Shown: positions 25,209 to 33,708, numbered from the stretch's first letter. The stretch is 47,431 nt of DNA from an uncultured Clostridia bacterium (GCA_947630405.1 CANRHL010000005.1:1-47431); one strand, 5' to 3'. The notes: a model not told the origin generated them from the sequence alone. Numbers and translations are program-made.

Positions 25209-25235
25209 AAAAAGAGTTCAAAACGAACTCTTTTT
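25209..25235. terminator. Bidirectional terminator between the helical-repeat operon and ddl
   Basis: Eleven-base stem AAAAAGAGTTC / GAACTCTTTTT with a 5-nt loop; the T run on one side and A run on the other serve both convergent transcription units. Confidence 0.85.
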
Positions 25236-25257
25236 TATATTTTGATTTGACGCATCT

Positions 25258-26325
25258 TTATATTTTTTTGTTTAGAACATCGGTTTTTATATAAGAGAAT
25301 TTTTGTGGTGGCAATGCGTTATCTATTTGGCGTTCAATTAGTGTGATGTAATCAATGCCAAGTGGCTCATATAGGTAAAACGCCATGCTGCCCGGGATTG
25401 TGTTAATTTCATTAAAATAAAGTTTTTCGCTTGTTTTATCATAAATGTAATCAATGCGCACCACGCCGTTCATATTTAGTGCGGTGTAAATTTTTGAAGT
25501 GTAGTCGATAATTTGTTCTTCAAGTTCGGGTGGGATTTCAGCAGGGATTATGCGGTCATCACCTTTGCCCGATTTGTGCATATATTTATCGTCAAAAGTT
25601 AAAAAGTTAGATTTTGTAATTGGATTTTCAATAACGCTTAACACCAAATTTTCATTATCTTTAAAGCACGCTTGATTATATTCCAAAATATCCACCACGC
25701 GTTCTTCAACAAGTGCGTTATCGTTAAGTTCAAATATCGCATTTATTTGGTCAATGTAGTTTGTTTTATCGCACGCCTTAACGCCAATGCTTGAGCCGAG
25801 CGAATTTGGTTTTACAATTAGTGAAGTTGAAAATTTTTTATTAATAGTTTTTACCGCTTCACTAAAATTTTCTTTGGTAACCAACACGCCTTTAATTGTT
25901 GGCACAATATCCTTAACTATCTGCTTTGCTAAATTCTTATCCATCGCAATGTGAGCAGAAATAGTAGATGCCGAAGTGCATTTAATTTTGTTAAGGTTTA
26001 AATATGCAGATAAATCGCCGTTTTCCCCCAGCCCGCCGTGGCAACAATTTATTACGCACTCAACGTCAAAAAGTTTTTTAAACTTATGCTCAGAATAAAC
26101 TGCTCCATCATAAAAAATAATTGGCTTTAATTTTAACTTTTCCTTATCTTTAAAAAAGGCAATATCTTGTGCCTTATCTGCCAAATAAAATTTGTTATCT
26201 AGCCCGAAATAAATTTTTTCTAGGTTGTATTTTTCTTTTAAATTCTTTGCTAGTTGCATGCCCGTTATAATAGAAATATCATGCTCGGTGCTAGCCCCAC
26301 CAAAAACAACACACAATTTTTTCAT
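25258..26325 (-). CDS. ddl: D-alanine--D-alanine ligase
   Basis: This 355-aa ATP-grasp enzyme makes the D-Ala-D-Ala dipeptide for peptidoglycan. The N-terminal signature is VVFGGASTEHDISIITG. CCHGGLGENGDLSAYL and VKPNSLGSSIGVKAC are nucleotide-contact segments. The metal and product loop NGVVRIDYIYD...LYFNEINTIPGSMAFYLY carries the family's catalytic Arg, Glu and Asn. The omega-loop region (DDKYMHKSGKGDDR) is non-standard and I cannot tell ligand specificity from it; D-Ala-D-Ala is the default. It is divergent from the hydrolase and membrane MurF-like genes, forming a cell-wall precursor locus. Confidence 0.93.
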   Translation of the reverse strand: MKKLCVVFGGASTEHDISIITGMQLAKNLKEKYNLEKIYFGLDNKFYLADKAQDIAFFKDKEKLKLKPIIFYDGAVYSEHKFKKLFDVECVINCCHGGLGENGDLSAYLNLNKIKCTSASTISAHIAMDKNLAKQIVKDIVPTIKGVLVTKENFSEAVKTINKKFSTSLIVKPNSLGSSIGVKACDKTNYIDQINAIFELNDNALVEERVVDILEYNQACFKDNENLVLSVIENPITKSNFLTFDDKYMHKSGKGDDRIIPAEIPPELEEQIIDYTSKIYTALNMNGVVRIDYIYDKTSEKLYFNEINTIPGSMAFYLYEPLGIDYITLIERQIDNALPPQKFSYIKTDVLNKKI

Positions 26326-26392
26326 AACATTATTTATGAATTTTTATTATAAATTTTTACATTTTTCGATAAATTTTAGCATACATTAATTT

Positions 26393-27103
26393 ATGAATTT
26401 TTTGTTTAATGGCGAAGTGGTTGATTATGATTATTACAAAAGTAATAATGATAAGGCGCAGACAATTTTGTTTTTGCATGGTTGGGGTGGCAACAAAAAT
26501 TCTTTTATTCAAACAATCACTTTGCTAAAGCAAAAATTTAATATATTATCTATTACCCTACCAACAATTTTAAAAACAAATATGGTTTGGAATAACGAAC
26601 TTTTTTGCGAACTCGTTTATTCAATTTTAAGGGCACACTACATTAATGAAGTTATAATAATTTGCCACAGTTTTGGTTTTAGAATTGCGAGTTTATTGAA
26701 AGAAAAAATTAACATAACAAAAATTGTTGTAACCGGCGGAGCGGGATTAAAAAGAACAAACATTTTTAAAAGAATAGAACAAAATAACAATAAGATTTTA
26801 TTATCTAATAAAAATTTTAAATATTCATTTGAAAAAATTGCATCAACTGATTATAAAAATTTGCCTTACACAAACAAACAGACTTTTAAGCGGGTTGTAA
26901 ACACAAATTATAAAAACTTAATTAAATTTAACTGCCCTATGCTTTTGTTTTGGGGCAACAGAGATTATGAAACAAAACTTTGGATTGCAAAAAAATTAAA
27001 AAAGCATAACAATGCAAAACTCATTGTAACAGAAAGCGACCATTTTGCATATTTAAAACAAAGCGCATTGTTTAACAATGCGGTGGTTGAATTTTTAAAA
27101 TGA
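26393..27103 (+). CDS. Alpha/beta-hydrolase
   Basis: This 236-aa protein has an N-terminal LFLHGWGGNKNSF (oxyanion loop HGWGG), nucleophile elbow IICHSFGFR (Ser in a CHSFG variant of GxSxG), candidate acid Asp in WGNRDYE and a His in ESDHFAYL. There is no signal peptide, so it is probably cytosolic. Its ATGA overlap with the MurF-like gene and divergence from ddl imply a part in cell-wall precursor handling, perhaps as a thioesterase or amidase-like accessory; this is inference from context. No Shine-Dalgarno is present before the ATG. Confidence 0.8.
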   Translation: MNFLFNGEVVDYDYYKSNNDKAQTILFLHGWGGNKNSFIQTITLLKQKFNILSITLPTILKTNMVWNNELFCELVYSILRAHYINEVIIICHSFGFRIASLLKEKINITKIVVTGGAGLKRTNIFKRIEQNNNKILLSNKNFKYSFEKIASTDYKNLPYTNKQTFKRVVNTNYKNLIKFNCPMLLFWGNRDYETKLWIAKKLKKHNNAKLIVTESDHFAYLKQSALFNNAVVEFLK

Positions 27104-28590
27104 TTATAAGTTTTGTTAACTTTTTTGTGTTTTTATTAAATTCAATTTTCATTGAAAAGTATTTGCACATATATCAGTTAAAAGACTATCAAGCCAAACG
27201 ATACTTTAAATTTTTTAAATATACATTTTGGTTTGCGTTGCTTGCCATTTTGCTGCTTATTATTGATATAATTTTTAATAATATTTTGTTAAACATAATT
27301 TTAACAAGTTGCGTTTGTTTGGTTAGCATAATTTTTCACATTAACTTAATCAAACAAAACAAAACACCCATTAATTACACGCCAAAGTTAAAGCGTTTAT
27401 ATATACTTTGTGTTGTTATAATTTTTATTTGTTGTTTATTTAAATATGGTGGGATTTGTTCTACTTTTTTACTTTTATTGTTGCCACCCTTTTCAAATTT
27501 CATTAACATTTATGATAAAATTAAAAACAAAAAATTTATAACAAAAGCACAAGAAAAATTAAAAAATTCGCCTGCTAAAATTATTGCCATAACTGGCAGC
27601 AATGGTAAAACGAGTGTTAAAAATATTTTATATGAAATGTTAAAAGAAAAATATAAGGTTTTAGTTACGCCAAAAAGTTATAACACCTTGCTTGGCATTA
27701 GCAAGTTTTTAAACGAAAATAATTTATTTGTTGATTACATTATTTTAGAATATGGTGCGCGGCACATCGGCGACATTAGAAATTTATGTTCAACTTTTGG
27801 CGCTGATTATGGCATTATAACGACTGTGAGTCCGCAACATCTAGAGAGTTTTAAATCGGTTGAAAATATCTATCACGCAAAAAAAGAATTAAGTGATTTT
27901 TTAGAACATAAAACTTGCGTTTTTAACATTGATAATCTTTATACTTTAAGGATGTTTAATGAACATGTTGGCAACAAATTATCTATTTCAACTAATCAAT
28001 CTGCTTTTGTTTACGCAGACGATATAAAAATTGTTGATTACAAAACAAATTTCAATTTGCATTTAAACAACAAGAGTTACAATGTATCCACAAATTTATT
28101 GGGCGAACATAATGTGCTAAATATTTGTTTAGCGGCTGCCCTTGCCCTACACTTAAAAGTGGATAAAAATGAAATTTTAAAAGCAATATCAAATTTAACT
28201 TTCACACCGCACCGCTTGCAATTAATTCAAACGAACATTAACATTTTAGACGATAGTTACAATTGTTCAATTTCAAGTGCAAAAGAAGCATTAAAAGTTT
28301 TACAATCTTTACCTAACAAAAAAATGGTGGTAACACCGGGCATAATTGAAGGCGGAAAAAATGAATTTGCCCTTAACTTTAAACTTGGCACAATGCTAAA
28401 AGATTGCAATTTTGTTGTGGTGGTTGGCGAGCATAATAAAGCTGCAATTTTATCTGGTTTAAATAGTGTTAAACACAATGCAAAAATTTTTGTTGAAAAA
28501 ACTTTGGACGATGCCAAAGTTCACTTCAAATTGTTAAAGAAAAATGATAATTTACTGCTGCTAAACGATTTGCCGGACGACTACAACTAA
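27100..28590 (+). CDS. Membrane-anchored MurF-like Mur ligase
   Basis: In this 496-aa protein, residues 1-140 contain four or five hydrophobic helices in place of the usual UDP-binding Mur N-terminal domain. The Mur ligase ATPase domain follows, with P-loop AITGSNGKTS (163-172), the central motif EYGARHIGDI and LGEHNVLNICLAAALAL. The C-terminal ligase domain has LDDSYNCSISSAKEAL, the MurF-type LDDSYNANP equivalent, and GIIEGGKN. MurF adds D-Ala-D-Ala to the UDP-MurNAc-tripeptide; the divergent ddl supplies that dipeptide. Replacement of the soluble substrate domain by a membrane region raises the possibility of a lipid-linked substrate or a different acceptor. Translation is coupled (ATGA) to the hydrolase, and its stop overlaps that of tsaB by 4 nt. 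Confidence 0.87.
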   Translation: MIISFVNFFVFLLNSIFIEKYLHIYQLKDYQAKRYFKFFKYTFWFALLAILLLIIDIIFNNILLNIILTSCVCLVSIIFHINLIKQNKTPINYTPKLKRLYILCVVIIFICCLFKYGGICSTFLLLLLPPFSNFINIYDKIKNKKFITKAQEKLKNSPAKIIAITGSNGKTSVKNILYEMLKEKYKVLVTPKSYNTLLGISKFLNENNLFVDYIILEYGARHIGDIRNLCSTFGADYGIITTVSPQHLESFKSVENIYHAKKELSDFLEHKTCVFNIDNLYTLRMFNEHVGNKLSISTNQSAFVYADDIKIVDYKTNFNLHLNNKSYNVSTNLLGEHNVLNICLAAALALHLKVDKNEILKAISNLTFTPHRLQLIQTNINILDDSYNCSISSAKEALKVLQSLPNKKMVVTPGIIEGGKNEFALNFKLGTMLKDCNFVVVVGEHNKAAILSGLNSVKHNAKIFVEKTLDDAKVHFKLLKKNDNLLLLNDLPDDYN

Positions 28591-29627
28591 ATTTGTTTTG
28601 CCATTTCAAAACAATCACTGCCATCAGAGTAATATTTTTTGCGAACGCGCCTTAATTTAAAGCCGCATTTTTGATATAACAGATAAGCGGTAACATTTGT
28701 TTTGCTAACTTCCAGACTAATTGTGTTAAGCTCTTTTCTTTTGGCGAAATTTTCAACCTTTTTAATAAGGTTTGTGCCTATGCCAAAATTTCTAAACTCT
28801 CTTTTTACTGCGATGCTAACAATGTTAACTTCATCAGTAATTTGGGTTATAACATACCCCACTAATTCGCCATTAAATTTGCAAACAAAAATTTGATAGT
28901 TTTTGTTTTTTATAATATCTAATATTTCTTGTTTTGATAGTGTGTTTGCAACAATTGAGTTCGTTTCAATTTCGATTAGTTTTTCCGTGTCGGTTTTGTT
29001 AAATTTTTTAAATTCAAACTTGCCCTTTTTTAATTTTTCTCTTTCCGCCTGCGAAAGTTGATAATAAACCGGCATTAAACTATAATCGTTGCTATCTAAA
29101 TATGTTTTTAGCATAATTTGTGGGTCAAATTTAACAATATATGCGTTTTCAACTCCGCCTTCAGCATACATACCAATTGGATTTTTTGTTAAACTTGTTA
29201 ATTCTTTTAAGGTTAAATTTCTTTCATATTTATAAACAACATCGTTTATTTTTTTGGCAACAAAATAGCTATCGGTGCTACCCAAAATTGCAACGGTGTC
29301 AATCTTATTATTTTGGCTAACTGCCAAATTGAAAAGTAAATCCAAATTATTTATGCCTTTTGCCTTAACATTAAGTGCATCTCTAAACGCCTTAACTGTT
29401 GCAACTCCCACTCTAATTCCGGTAAAAGAACCAGGGCCAACAACCACACCAAACTCTTCAATATCATTAATTGTAAGCTTATGATTTTTTAAGAGTTTAT
29501 CAATTTCAGGAAGCATGGTTTCATTATGATGCGCTGTTGAATTTAAAAAAGTAAAAAAAAGTTTGTTCTCTTTTTCCAACAAAATGGTTAAATTGCTTTC
29601 TGCAGTGTTTAAAATTAAGCGTTTCAT
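28587..29627 (-). CDS. TsaB-RimI fusion
   Basis: This 346-aa protein contains two modules. Residues 1 to about 195 are TsaB (YeaZ): LILNTAESNLTILL and the diagnostic VVVGPGSFTGIRVGVATVKA. TsaB is the dimerisation partner of TsaD in making t6A37 of tRNA. Residues about 205-346 are a GNAT acetyltransferase of the RimI type: acetyl-CoA motif VKREFRNFGIGTNLIKKVE and LEVSKTNVTAYLLYQKCGFKLR, which N-terminally acetylates ribosomal protein S18. tsaB and rimI are frequent neighbours, so their fusion is plausible. tsaE lies one base upstream; tsaD is not in the window. Confidence 0.93.
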   Translation of the reverse strand: MKRLILNTAESNLTILLEKENKLFFTFLNSTAHHNETMLPEIDKLLKNHKLTINDIEEFGVVVGPGSFTGIRVGVATVKAFRDALNVKAKGINNLDLLFNLAVSQNNKIDTVAILGSTDSYFVAKKINDVVYKYERNLTLKELTSLTKNPIGMYAEGGVENAYIVKFDPQIMLKTYLDSNDYSLMPVYYQLSQAEREKLKKGKFEFKKFNKTDTEKLIEIETNSIVANTLSKQEILDIIKNKNYQIFVCKFNGELVGYVITQITDEVNIVSIAVKREFRNFGIGTNLIKKVENFAKRKELNTISLEVSKTNVTAYLLYQKCGFKLRRVRKKYYSDGSDCFEMAKQI

Positions 29628-29628
29628 A

Positions 29629-30039
29629 CTACCCTTTTATATCGATTTCTCGCGTCGTGTCGTTAATAAATTTTATGTTTATTGTTTTGTGCGTTACCGG
29701 GATAAGTGCAGAAATATTTTCCGCCCACTCAATAAAGAAAACGGCGTTTTGCTCGTTTAAAATTTCGTCCAAGCCGGATTCAATTGCTTCGTCCAAATTA
29801 ATCCTATATGCGTCAATATGATAAAATTTAAATTTGCCAACATAACTTTTAACTATTGAAAAGGTTGGGCTATTAACAAAATCTTTCACGCCTAAAGAGT
29901 GCAAAACAAATTGCGTAAAAGTTGTTTTGCCCGCGCCTAAATCGCCATTTAAAATTACAACATCGCCCGCCTTGATTGTTTTTGCAAAATTTTCGGCAAC
30001 TGTTTTTGTTTCGTGAAGCGAAAAAACTTTAAGTTTCAT
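29629..30039 (-). CDS. tsaE: tRNA t6A biosynthesis ATPase TsaE
   Basis: This 136-aa protein has P-loop LNGDLGAGKTTFTQ, the NSPTFSIVKSY segment, YHIDAYRI and the Walker B-like FFIEWAENI, all characteristic of TsaE (YjeE). It hydrolyses ATP to reset the TsaBDE complex in threonylcarbamoyl-adenosine synthesis. It overlaps the upstream phosphorylase by one base (TAATG) and is followed after one base by the tsaB-rimI fusion, forming a three-gene operon. Confidence 0.95.
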   Translation of the reverse strand: MKLKVFSLHETKTVAENFAKTIKAGDVVILNGDLGAGKTTFTQFVLHSLGVKDFVNSPTFSIVKSYVGKFKFYHIDAYRINLDEAIESGLDEILNEQNAVFFIEWAENISALIPVTHKTINIKFINDTTREIDIKG

Positions 30040-31304
30040 TAACGAATTATCCTTTTAACAATTTTTACTTTTTTAACTTTTAAATCGGTTAAATGAATGC
30101 AATCCAAAATTGCTTGTTTGTAGGTTGCCAAGTCCTTATCTTCCTTGTAATAGAACGTTACAAGATTATCCCCAACTTTTACATAATCACCCACCTTAAC
30201 ATTGATGCTGATGCCAATGTTATCGTCGTGATTATCCTTACAAATTCGCCTAACAATTTCGCCAAGAGCAACCGGATTAATATCGTAAACATAGCCTTCT
30301 TTTATCGCGTTAAAATCAACATATTTTTTGGGTGTGAAAATTCTGTTTTGCCTAACAATTTTTTCGTCCACACCTTGAAAGGATAAGATTTGCAAAAACT
30401 TTTTATATGCTTCCCCGCTATCGATTAGCGAATTAATCATTTCAACTAAATCTTTTCTACTAATATTTTTGTTAACACTCGTTATCATTTCAACGGCAAA
30501 TTGGGTTGCAATATCCCTAATTAATGAGCGCTTGCCGCGCAAAACTTCAATTGCGTCCATCGTTTCAATTGCATTGCCTACTCCTTGACCAATGGTTTGC
30601 CTGGTGTTAGTTATAACAATAACACATTTAACTTTGCTTGCTTTAAAAACATATTTTAAGATGCTGGCAATTCGCTTTGCGTCGCTATAACTAGGTATAA
30701 GTGAAGCATAGCCATATTTAACATCAACAAGCACCATCTTTGCCCCGCTGGCAAGTTTTTTGCACGCAATGGATGCGGCAATTAAATTTAAATTGCTGCC
30801 TAAATCGTAATTTTCGCGTATGGAATAAACTAAATTATCAGCCGGGCAAATATCGTTATTGTGCGAAAGCACGCAAGCGTTGGTTTCGTCCAACTCGCGC
30901 TTAATTTCATCATCGGTTAAAGCGGTTGTGAAATTTGGAATAGATTTAAACCTATCCGCACTGCCGTTTGTGTAAACCATGGATTTGCCGGTGGTTTTAA
31001 TAATTTTATAGCCAAGCCCGGCAATAATAGGAATAAGCACCAAACTAGAAGGGTCCCCCACACCCCCTGTTGAGTGCTTTTCAAACACAAATTGGTTATA
31101 TTTAATAATTCTTCCGCTATCGCGCATTGCGTTGGCTAAATATAACACTTCCCTTTTGGTCATCGAAAAACTGTCAAGGCTTAAAAAGAACTTGACAATC
31201 GTGCTATTTATTCCATTTTTCATTAAATAATCAATGGCTTCGTAATAATCCACCTGCGACAACTCTCGCAAGTGCGTTTTTCTATCAATAATTTCTTCTA
31301 TCAT
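30039..31304 (-). CDS. Pyrimidine-nucleoside/thymidine phosphorylase family
   Basis: This 421-aa enzyme has a helical N-terminal domain, then the phosphate-binding loop FEKHSTGGVGDPSS, the alpha/beta domain motif TTGKSMVYTNGSADR, and RENYDLGSNLNLIAASIACKKLASGAKMVLVDVKYG. The C-terminal barrel contains the biotinyl-like fold IGISINVKVGDYVKVGD. It cleaves pyrimidine nucleosides with phosphate to base + (deoxy)ribose-1-phosphate. Family members usually have LDKLESIPG where this has ADRFKSIPN, and the Lys-containing strand DVKYGYASL also departs from DVKVGSGAF, so substrate preference may differ. Upstream, TTGACT with a TATTAT or TATATT box lies next to the ATG and there is no Shine-Dalgarno. Confidence 0.88.
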   Translation of the reverse strand: MIEEIIDRKTHLRELSQVDYYEAIDYLMKNGINSTIVKFFLSLDSFSMTKREVLYLANAMRDSGRIIKYNQFVFEKHSTGGVGDPSSLVLIPIIAGLGYKIIKTTGKSMVYTNGSADRFKSIPNFTTALTDDEIKRELDETNACVLSHNNDICPADNLVYSIRENYDLGSNLNLIAASIACKKLASGAKMVLVDVKYGYASLIPSYSDAKRIASILKYVFKASKVKCVIVITNTRQTIGQGVGNAIETMDAIEVLRGKRSLIRDIATQFAVEMITSVNKNISRKDLVEMINSLIDSGEAYKKFLQILSFQGVDEKIVRQNRIFTPKKYVDFNAIKEGYVYDINPVALGEIVRRICKDNHDDNIGISINVKVGDYVKVGDNLVTFYYKEDKDLATYKQAILDCIHLTDLKVKKVKIVKRIIR

Positions 31305-31393
31305 AATTTTATAATATAATTATTTTAATTTTATAGTCAAATAAAATTTATAATTTTTTGTTTAGCACGCAAAAATTATGAAATAATCATTAT

Positions 31394-32182
31394 ATGAGCA
31401 GATTTAAGATTGTTAACCTAATCGATAAGGTTTTTGTTACCGTGGCAATTTTTTTAATAGTTTATGCCTGGATAAATTTTTATATAAAGTCGCTTTTGAC
31501 CACCTTTATTTTGAGTTTGGTAATTAGTTTTGCAATTGTTTATGCAATATATTATTTCATTGATTATAAAAATGAAAAAACAAATAAAATTAAAACGAAC
31601 GCGGAAGAAGTTAACAAAAGTTTTTTGGCGTTTAAATTAACAAGCAAAACGCTAAAATATAAGTTGATAAAAAAAATATTGGATACAAAATTTGAAACAA
31701 AACTTTTAAACAACAAACTAACCTATGTTGACGATGGCAAATTGCATTTGGTTATAATTTGCACTAATATTGATACATTAACGCAAAACGATATAATTAA
31801 CCTGCTTGACGAATATGGTTTAAGCAAAGTGAACGAATTTGATATTATTGGCAACTCGTTTGCCTTAAACATAAACACAAAAATCATTAAAGATAAAAAA
31901 ATTAATTTAATAGATAAGCAAACTCTTTACACCGATTATTTTTTAAAATACGAAACATATCCAGACGAAAGTATAATTGAAACATCTGCCACAAAACTAA
32001 AGTTTGTGGACCTATTAAAAGGAATGTTTTTACCAAACAAGGCAAAGGGCTATTTTTTCTGCGGGCTTATTTTAATTTTTAGTGCCATCATCTTGCCTTA
32101 TCACTATTATTATTTAATTTTTGGCAGCATGCTACTTCTCTTTGCAATAATTTGTAAAATTATGAAGCGATATAAGGGCTAA
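31394..32182 (+). CDS. Membrane protein of unknown family, two helix pairs around a soluble domain
   Basis: In this 262-aa protein, residues about 10-55 form two transmembrane helices. Residues about 60-205 are a polar region containing VDDGKLHLVIICTNIDTLTQ and LLDEYGLSKVNEFDIIG. Residues about 215-255 form a second hairpin of two helices, ending in a basic RYKG tail. I recognise no domain or catalytic motif. It stands alone between divergent and convergent neighbours, and its stop overlaps the stop of the cysteine desulfurase gene by 4 nt. No Shine-Dalgarno is seen; AATAAT lies 6 nt before the ATG, so a leaderless transcript is possible. Confidence 0.65.
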   Translation: MSRFKIVNLIDKVFVTVAIFLIVYAWINFYIKSLLTTFILSLVISFAIVYAIYYFIDYKNEKTNKIKTNAEEVNKSFLAFKLTSKTLKYKLIKKILDTKFETKLLNNKLTYVDDGKLHLVIICTNIDTLTQNDIINLLDEYGLSKVNEFDIIGNSFALNINTKIIKDKKINLIDKQTLYTDYFLKYETYPDESIIETSATKLKFVDLLKGMFLPNKAKGYFFCGLILIFSAIILPYHYYYLIFGSMLLLFAIICKIMKRYKG

Positions 32183-33300
32183 CTCATTTTGTCTATTTGA
32201 GTTAAGGCATAAATTAGTTTATCAATTTCGTCATACGTGTTAAAAAAGTCTAACGAAACTCTCACCGCACCCTGAATTGTTGTGCCTAATTTTTTATGCA
32301 CAAGCGGCGCACAATGAAGGCCGGCGCGCACACAAATTTTAAACTGCTCGTTCAAAACATTTGCAACAAGCGAACTATCTAAATCCTTAACATTAAAACT
32401 AAAAACATTTTTTGCGGTGTCTAACGAATAAATTTTTAAAAATTTCAATTTTTTAGCCTTATTTATTAAATATTTTGTCAAATTTTGCTCAATTTTTATA
32501 ATTTTTAAAAAATTTTTTGATAAAAAATCAATTCCTGCGCCAAGCGAAATTATTGGAATAGTTGGAATTGTGCCGGCTTCTAACCCCTCTGGGATATCGG
32601 TTGGTTGAGTTAAATTTTCACTTTCCGTGCCCGTTCCGCCAAACAAAATCGGCTTTAATTTTATGCCATTTTTGATAACTAATCCACCCACACCAGAAAT
32701 AGCAAGCAGCCCTTTATGCCCAGCGAAAGCGTACATATCAATGTTTGAATTTTCCAAATCAATTAGTATGTGGCCGCTTGATTGTGCGCCATCAACTAAA
32801 AATAAAATGTTATGTTCTTTTGCAATTTTACCAATCGCATTTAAATCTGGGCAATCGCCCGTAACATTGCTGCAGGCTGTTGTAATTATCATTTTTGTGT
32901 TTTCTTTAATGTGGTTTTCAATCTCGCTTGGCAAATTTTCAACATCCACAAAAAGTGTGCTTACTTCCACCCCTTGTGTTTTTAAATATTCAAGCGGACG
33001 CAAAATCGAATTGTGTTCATAGCATGTTGTTATAACATGGTCACCAGCCTTCAGTGTTCCAAATATGGCAAGATTAAGTGCTTCGGTACAATTTTTTGTG
33101 AACACAACATTATAATTTTTAGCGTTAAAAAAATCTTTAACCTTTTCCCTAACTTCAAACACAATGTCGGCCGTGCGAATTGAAAGTTCGTGTCCGCTTC
33201 TGCCCGGGTTTGCCGTGTATTTATTAATGGCGTTTGAAACGGCCGTTTTAACTTGCTCTGGCTTAAAAAAACTTGTGGCGGCATTATCAAAATATATCAT
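32179..33300 (-). CDS. SufS/CsdB-type cysteine desulfurase (or selenocysteine lyase)
   Basis: This 373-aa PLP enzyme of aminotransferase class V starts YFDNAATSFFKP. It has the PLP aspartate and His region LVDGAQSSGH, the Schiff-base Lys in AFAGHKG, and the group II catalytic Cys in RAGLHCAPLVHKKLG. It releases sulfur from cysteine (or selenium from selenocysteine) as a persulfide. The RAGLHCAP motif is the form found in Clostridia next to DUF3343 and YedF-like genes; here a DUF3343 gene is divergently encoded 80 bp away, supporting a role in sulfur or selenium delivery. No scaffold protein such as IscU/SufU is nearby. Confidence 0.9.
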   Translation of the reverse strand: MIYFDNAATSFFKPEQVKTAVSNAINKYTANPGRSGHELSIRTADIVFEVREKVKDFFNAKNYNVVFTKNCTEALNLAIFGTLKAGDHVITTCYEHNSILRPLEYLKTQGVEVSTLFVDVENLPSEIENHIKENTKMIITTACSNVTGDCPDLNAIGKIAKEHNILFLVDGAQSSGHILIDLENSNIDMYAFAGHKGLLAISGVGGLVIKNGIKLKPILFGGTGTESENLTQPTDIPEGLEAGTIPTIPIISLGAGIDFLSKNFLKIIKIEQNLTKYLINKAKKLKFLKIYSLDTAKNVFSFNVKDLDSSLVANVLNEQFKICVRAGLHCAPLVHKKLGTTIQGAVRVSLDFFNTYDEIDKLIYALTQIDKMS

Positions 33301-33380
33301 ATAACAAGGTATGAAAAATTTGTCCTAATTGTGAATTAACAAATAAGTTAAAACAAAAATAAAATGTATTGAGGCTTAAT

Positions 33381-33638
33381 ATGAAATACTTAATTGTTGC
33401 TTTTAAATCGCGAACAAACTTACAAAACTTTGTTAAAACATTGCGCCTAGTTGGAATTGGCGCTAGCATTGTAAACACACCGCGCTCAATAGCGGTTAGT
33501 TGTGGGCTTTCTGCTCGAGTTGAATATAGATACTTAAACACAATAACTAATTTGATTAGACCAAATGATGAAACACTAATTGGCGTGTATGTAATAACGC
33601 GAAACGGAATATATGAGCAGGTTGAAAAAGTTTATTAA
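33381..33638 (+). CDS. DUF3343 protein, Se/S-carrier-like
   Basis: This 85-aa protein starts at the ATG at 33381 with a GAGG ribosome binding site; the track's 33369 start is a TTG. The fold pattern YLIVAFKSRTNLQNFVKTLR, then GIGASIVNTPRSIAVSCGLSARVEY, fits DUF3343, whose conserved Cys-Gly-Leu (here SCGLS) is the likely persulfide or selenide-accepting cysteine. The divergent cysteine desulfurase is the probable donor. The product is followed by a GAAA-tetraloop terminator. Confidence 0.85.
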   Translation: MKYLIVAFKSRTNLQNFVKTLRLVGIGASIVNTPRSIAVSCGLSARVEYRYLNTITNLIRPNDETLIGVYVITRNGIYEQVEKVY

Positions 33639-33656
33639 AGTCGGGAAACCGACTTT
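33637..33656 (+). terminator. Terminator of the DUF3343 gene
   Basis: Stem AAAGTCGG / CCGACTTT capped by a GAAA tetraloop, then TTTTG; it begins within the stop codon. Confidence 0.88.
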
Positions 33657-33673
33657 TTTGTTTGTTATTTAAT

Positions 33674-33702
33674 TTGACTATTTTTTTGTGTTGTGTTAAA
33701 AT
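33674..33702 (+). promoter_or_regulatory. nth promoter, +1 at the ATG
   Basis: TTGACT (33674-33679), exact 17-bp spacer, extended -10 TGT-TAAAAT (33697-33702), then 6 nt to the ATG at 33709. There is no Shine-Dalgarno; this is the best-formed leaderless promoter in the window. Confidence 0.72.
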
Positions 33703-33708
33703 AAAAAC

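Noticed and set aside
25258-26325. VanA-type D-Ala-D-Lac ligase
   Set aside because: The omega loop is non-standard but shows no diagnostic lactate-ligase signature, and there are no vanH/vanX genes; ordinary Ddl is the safer call.
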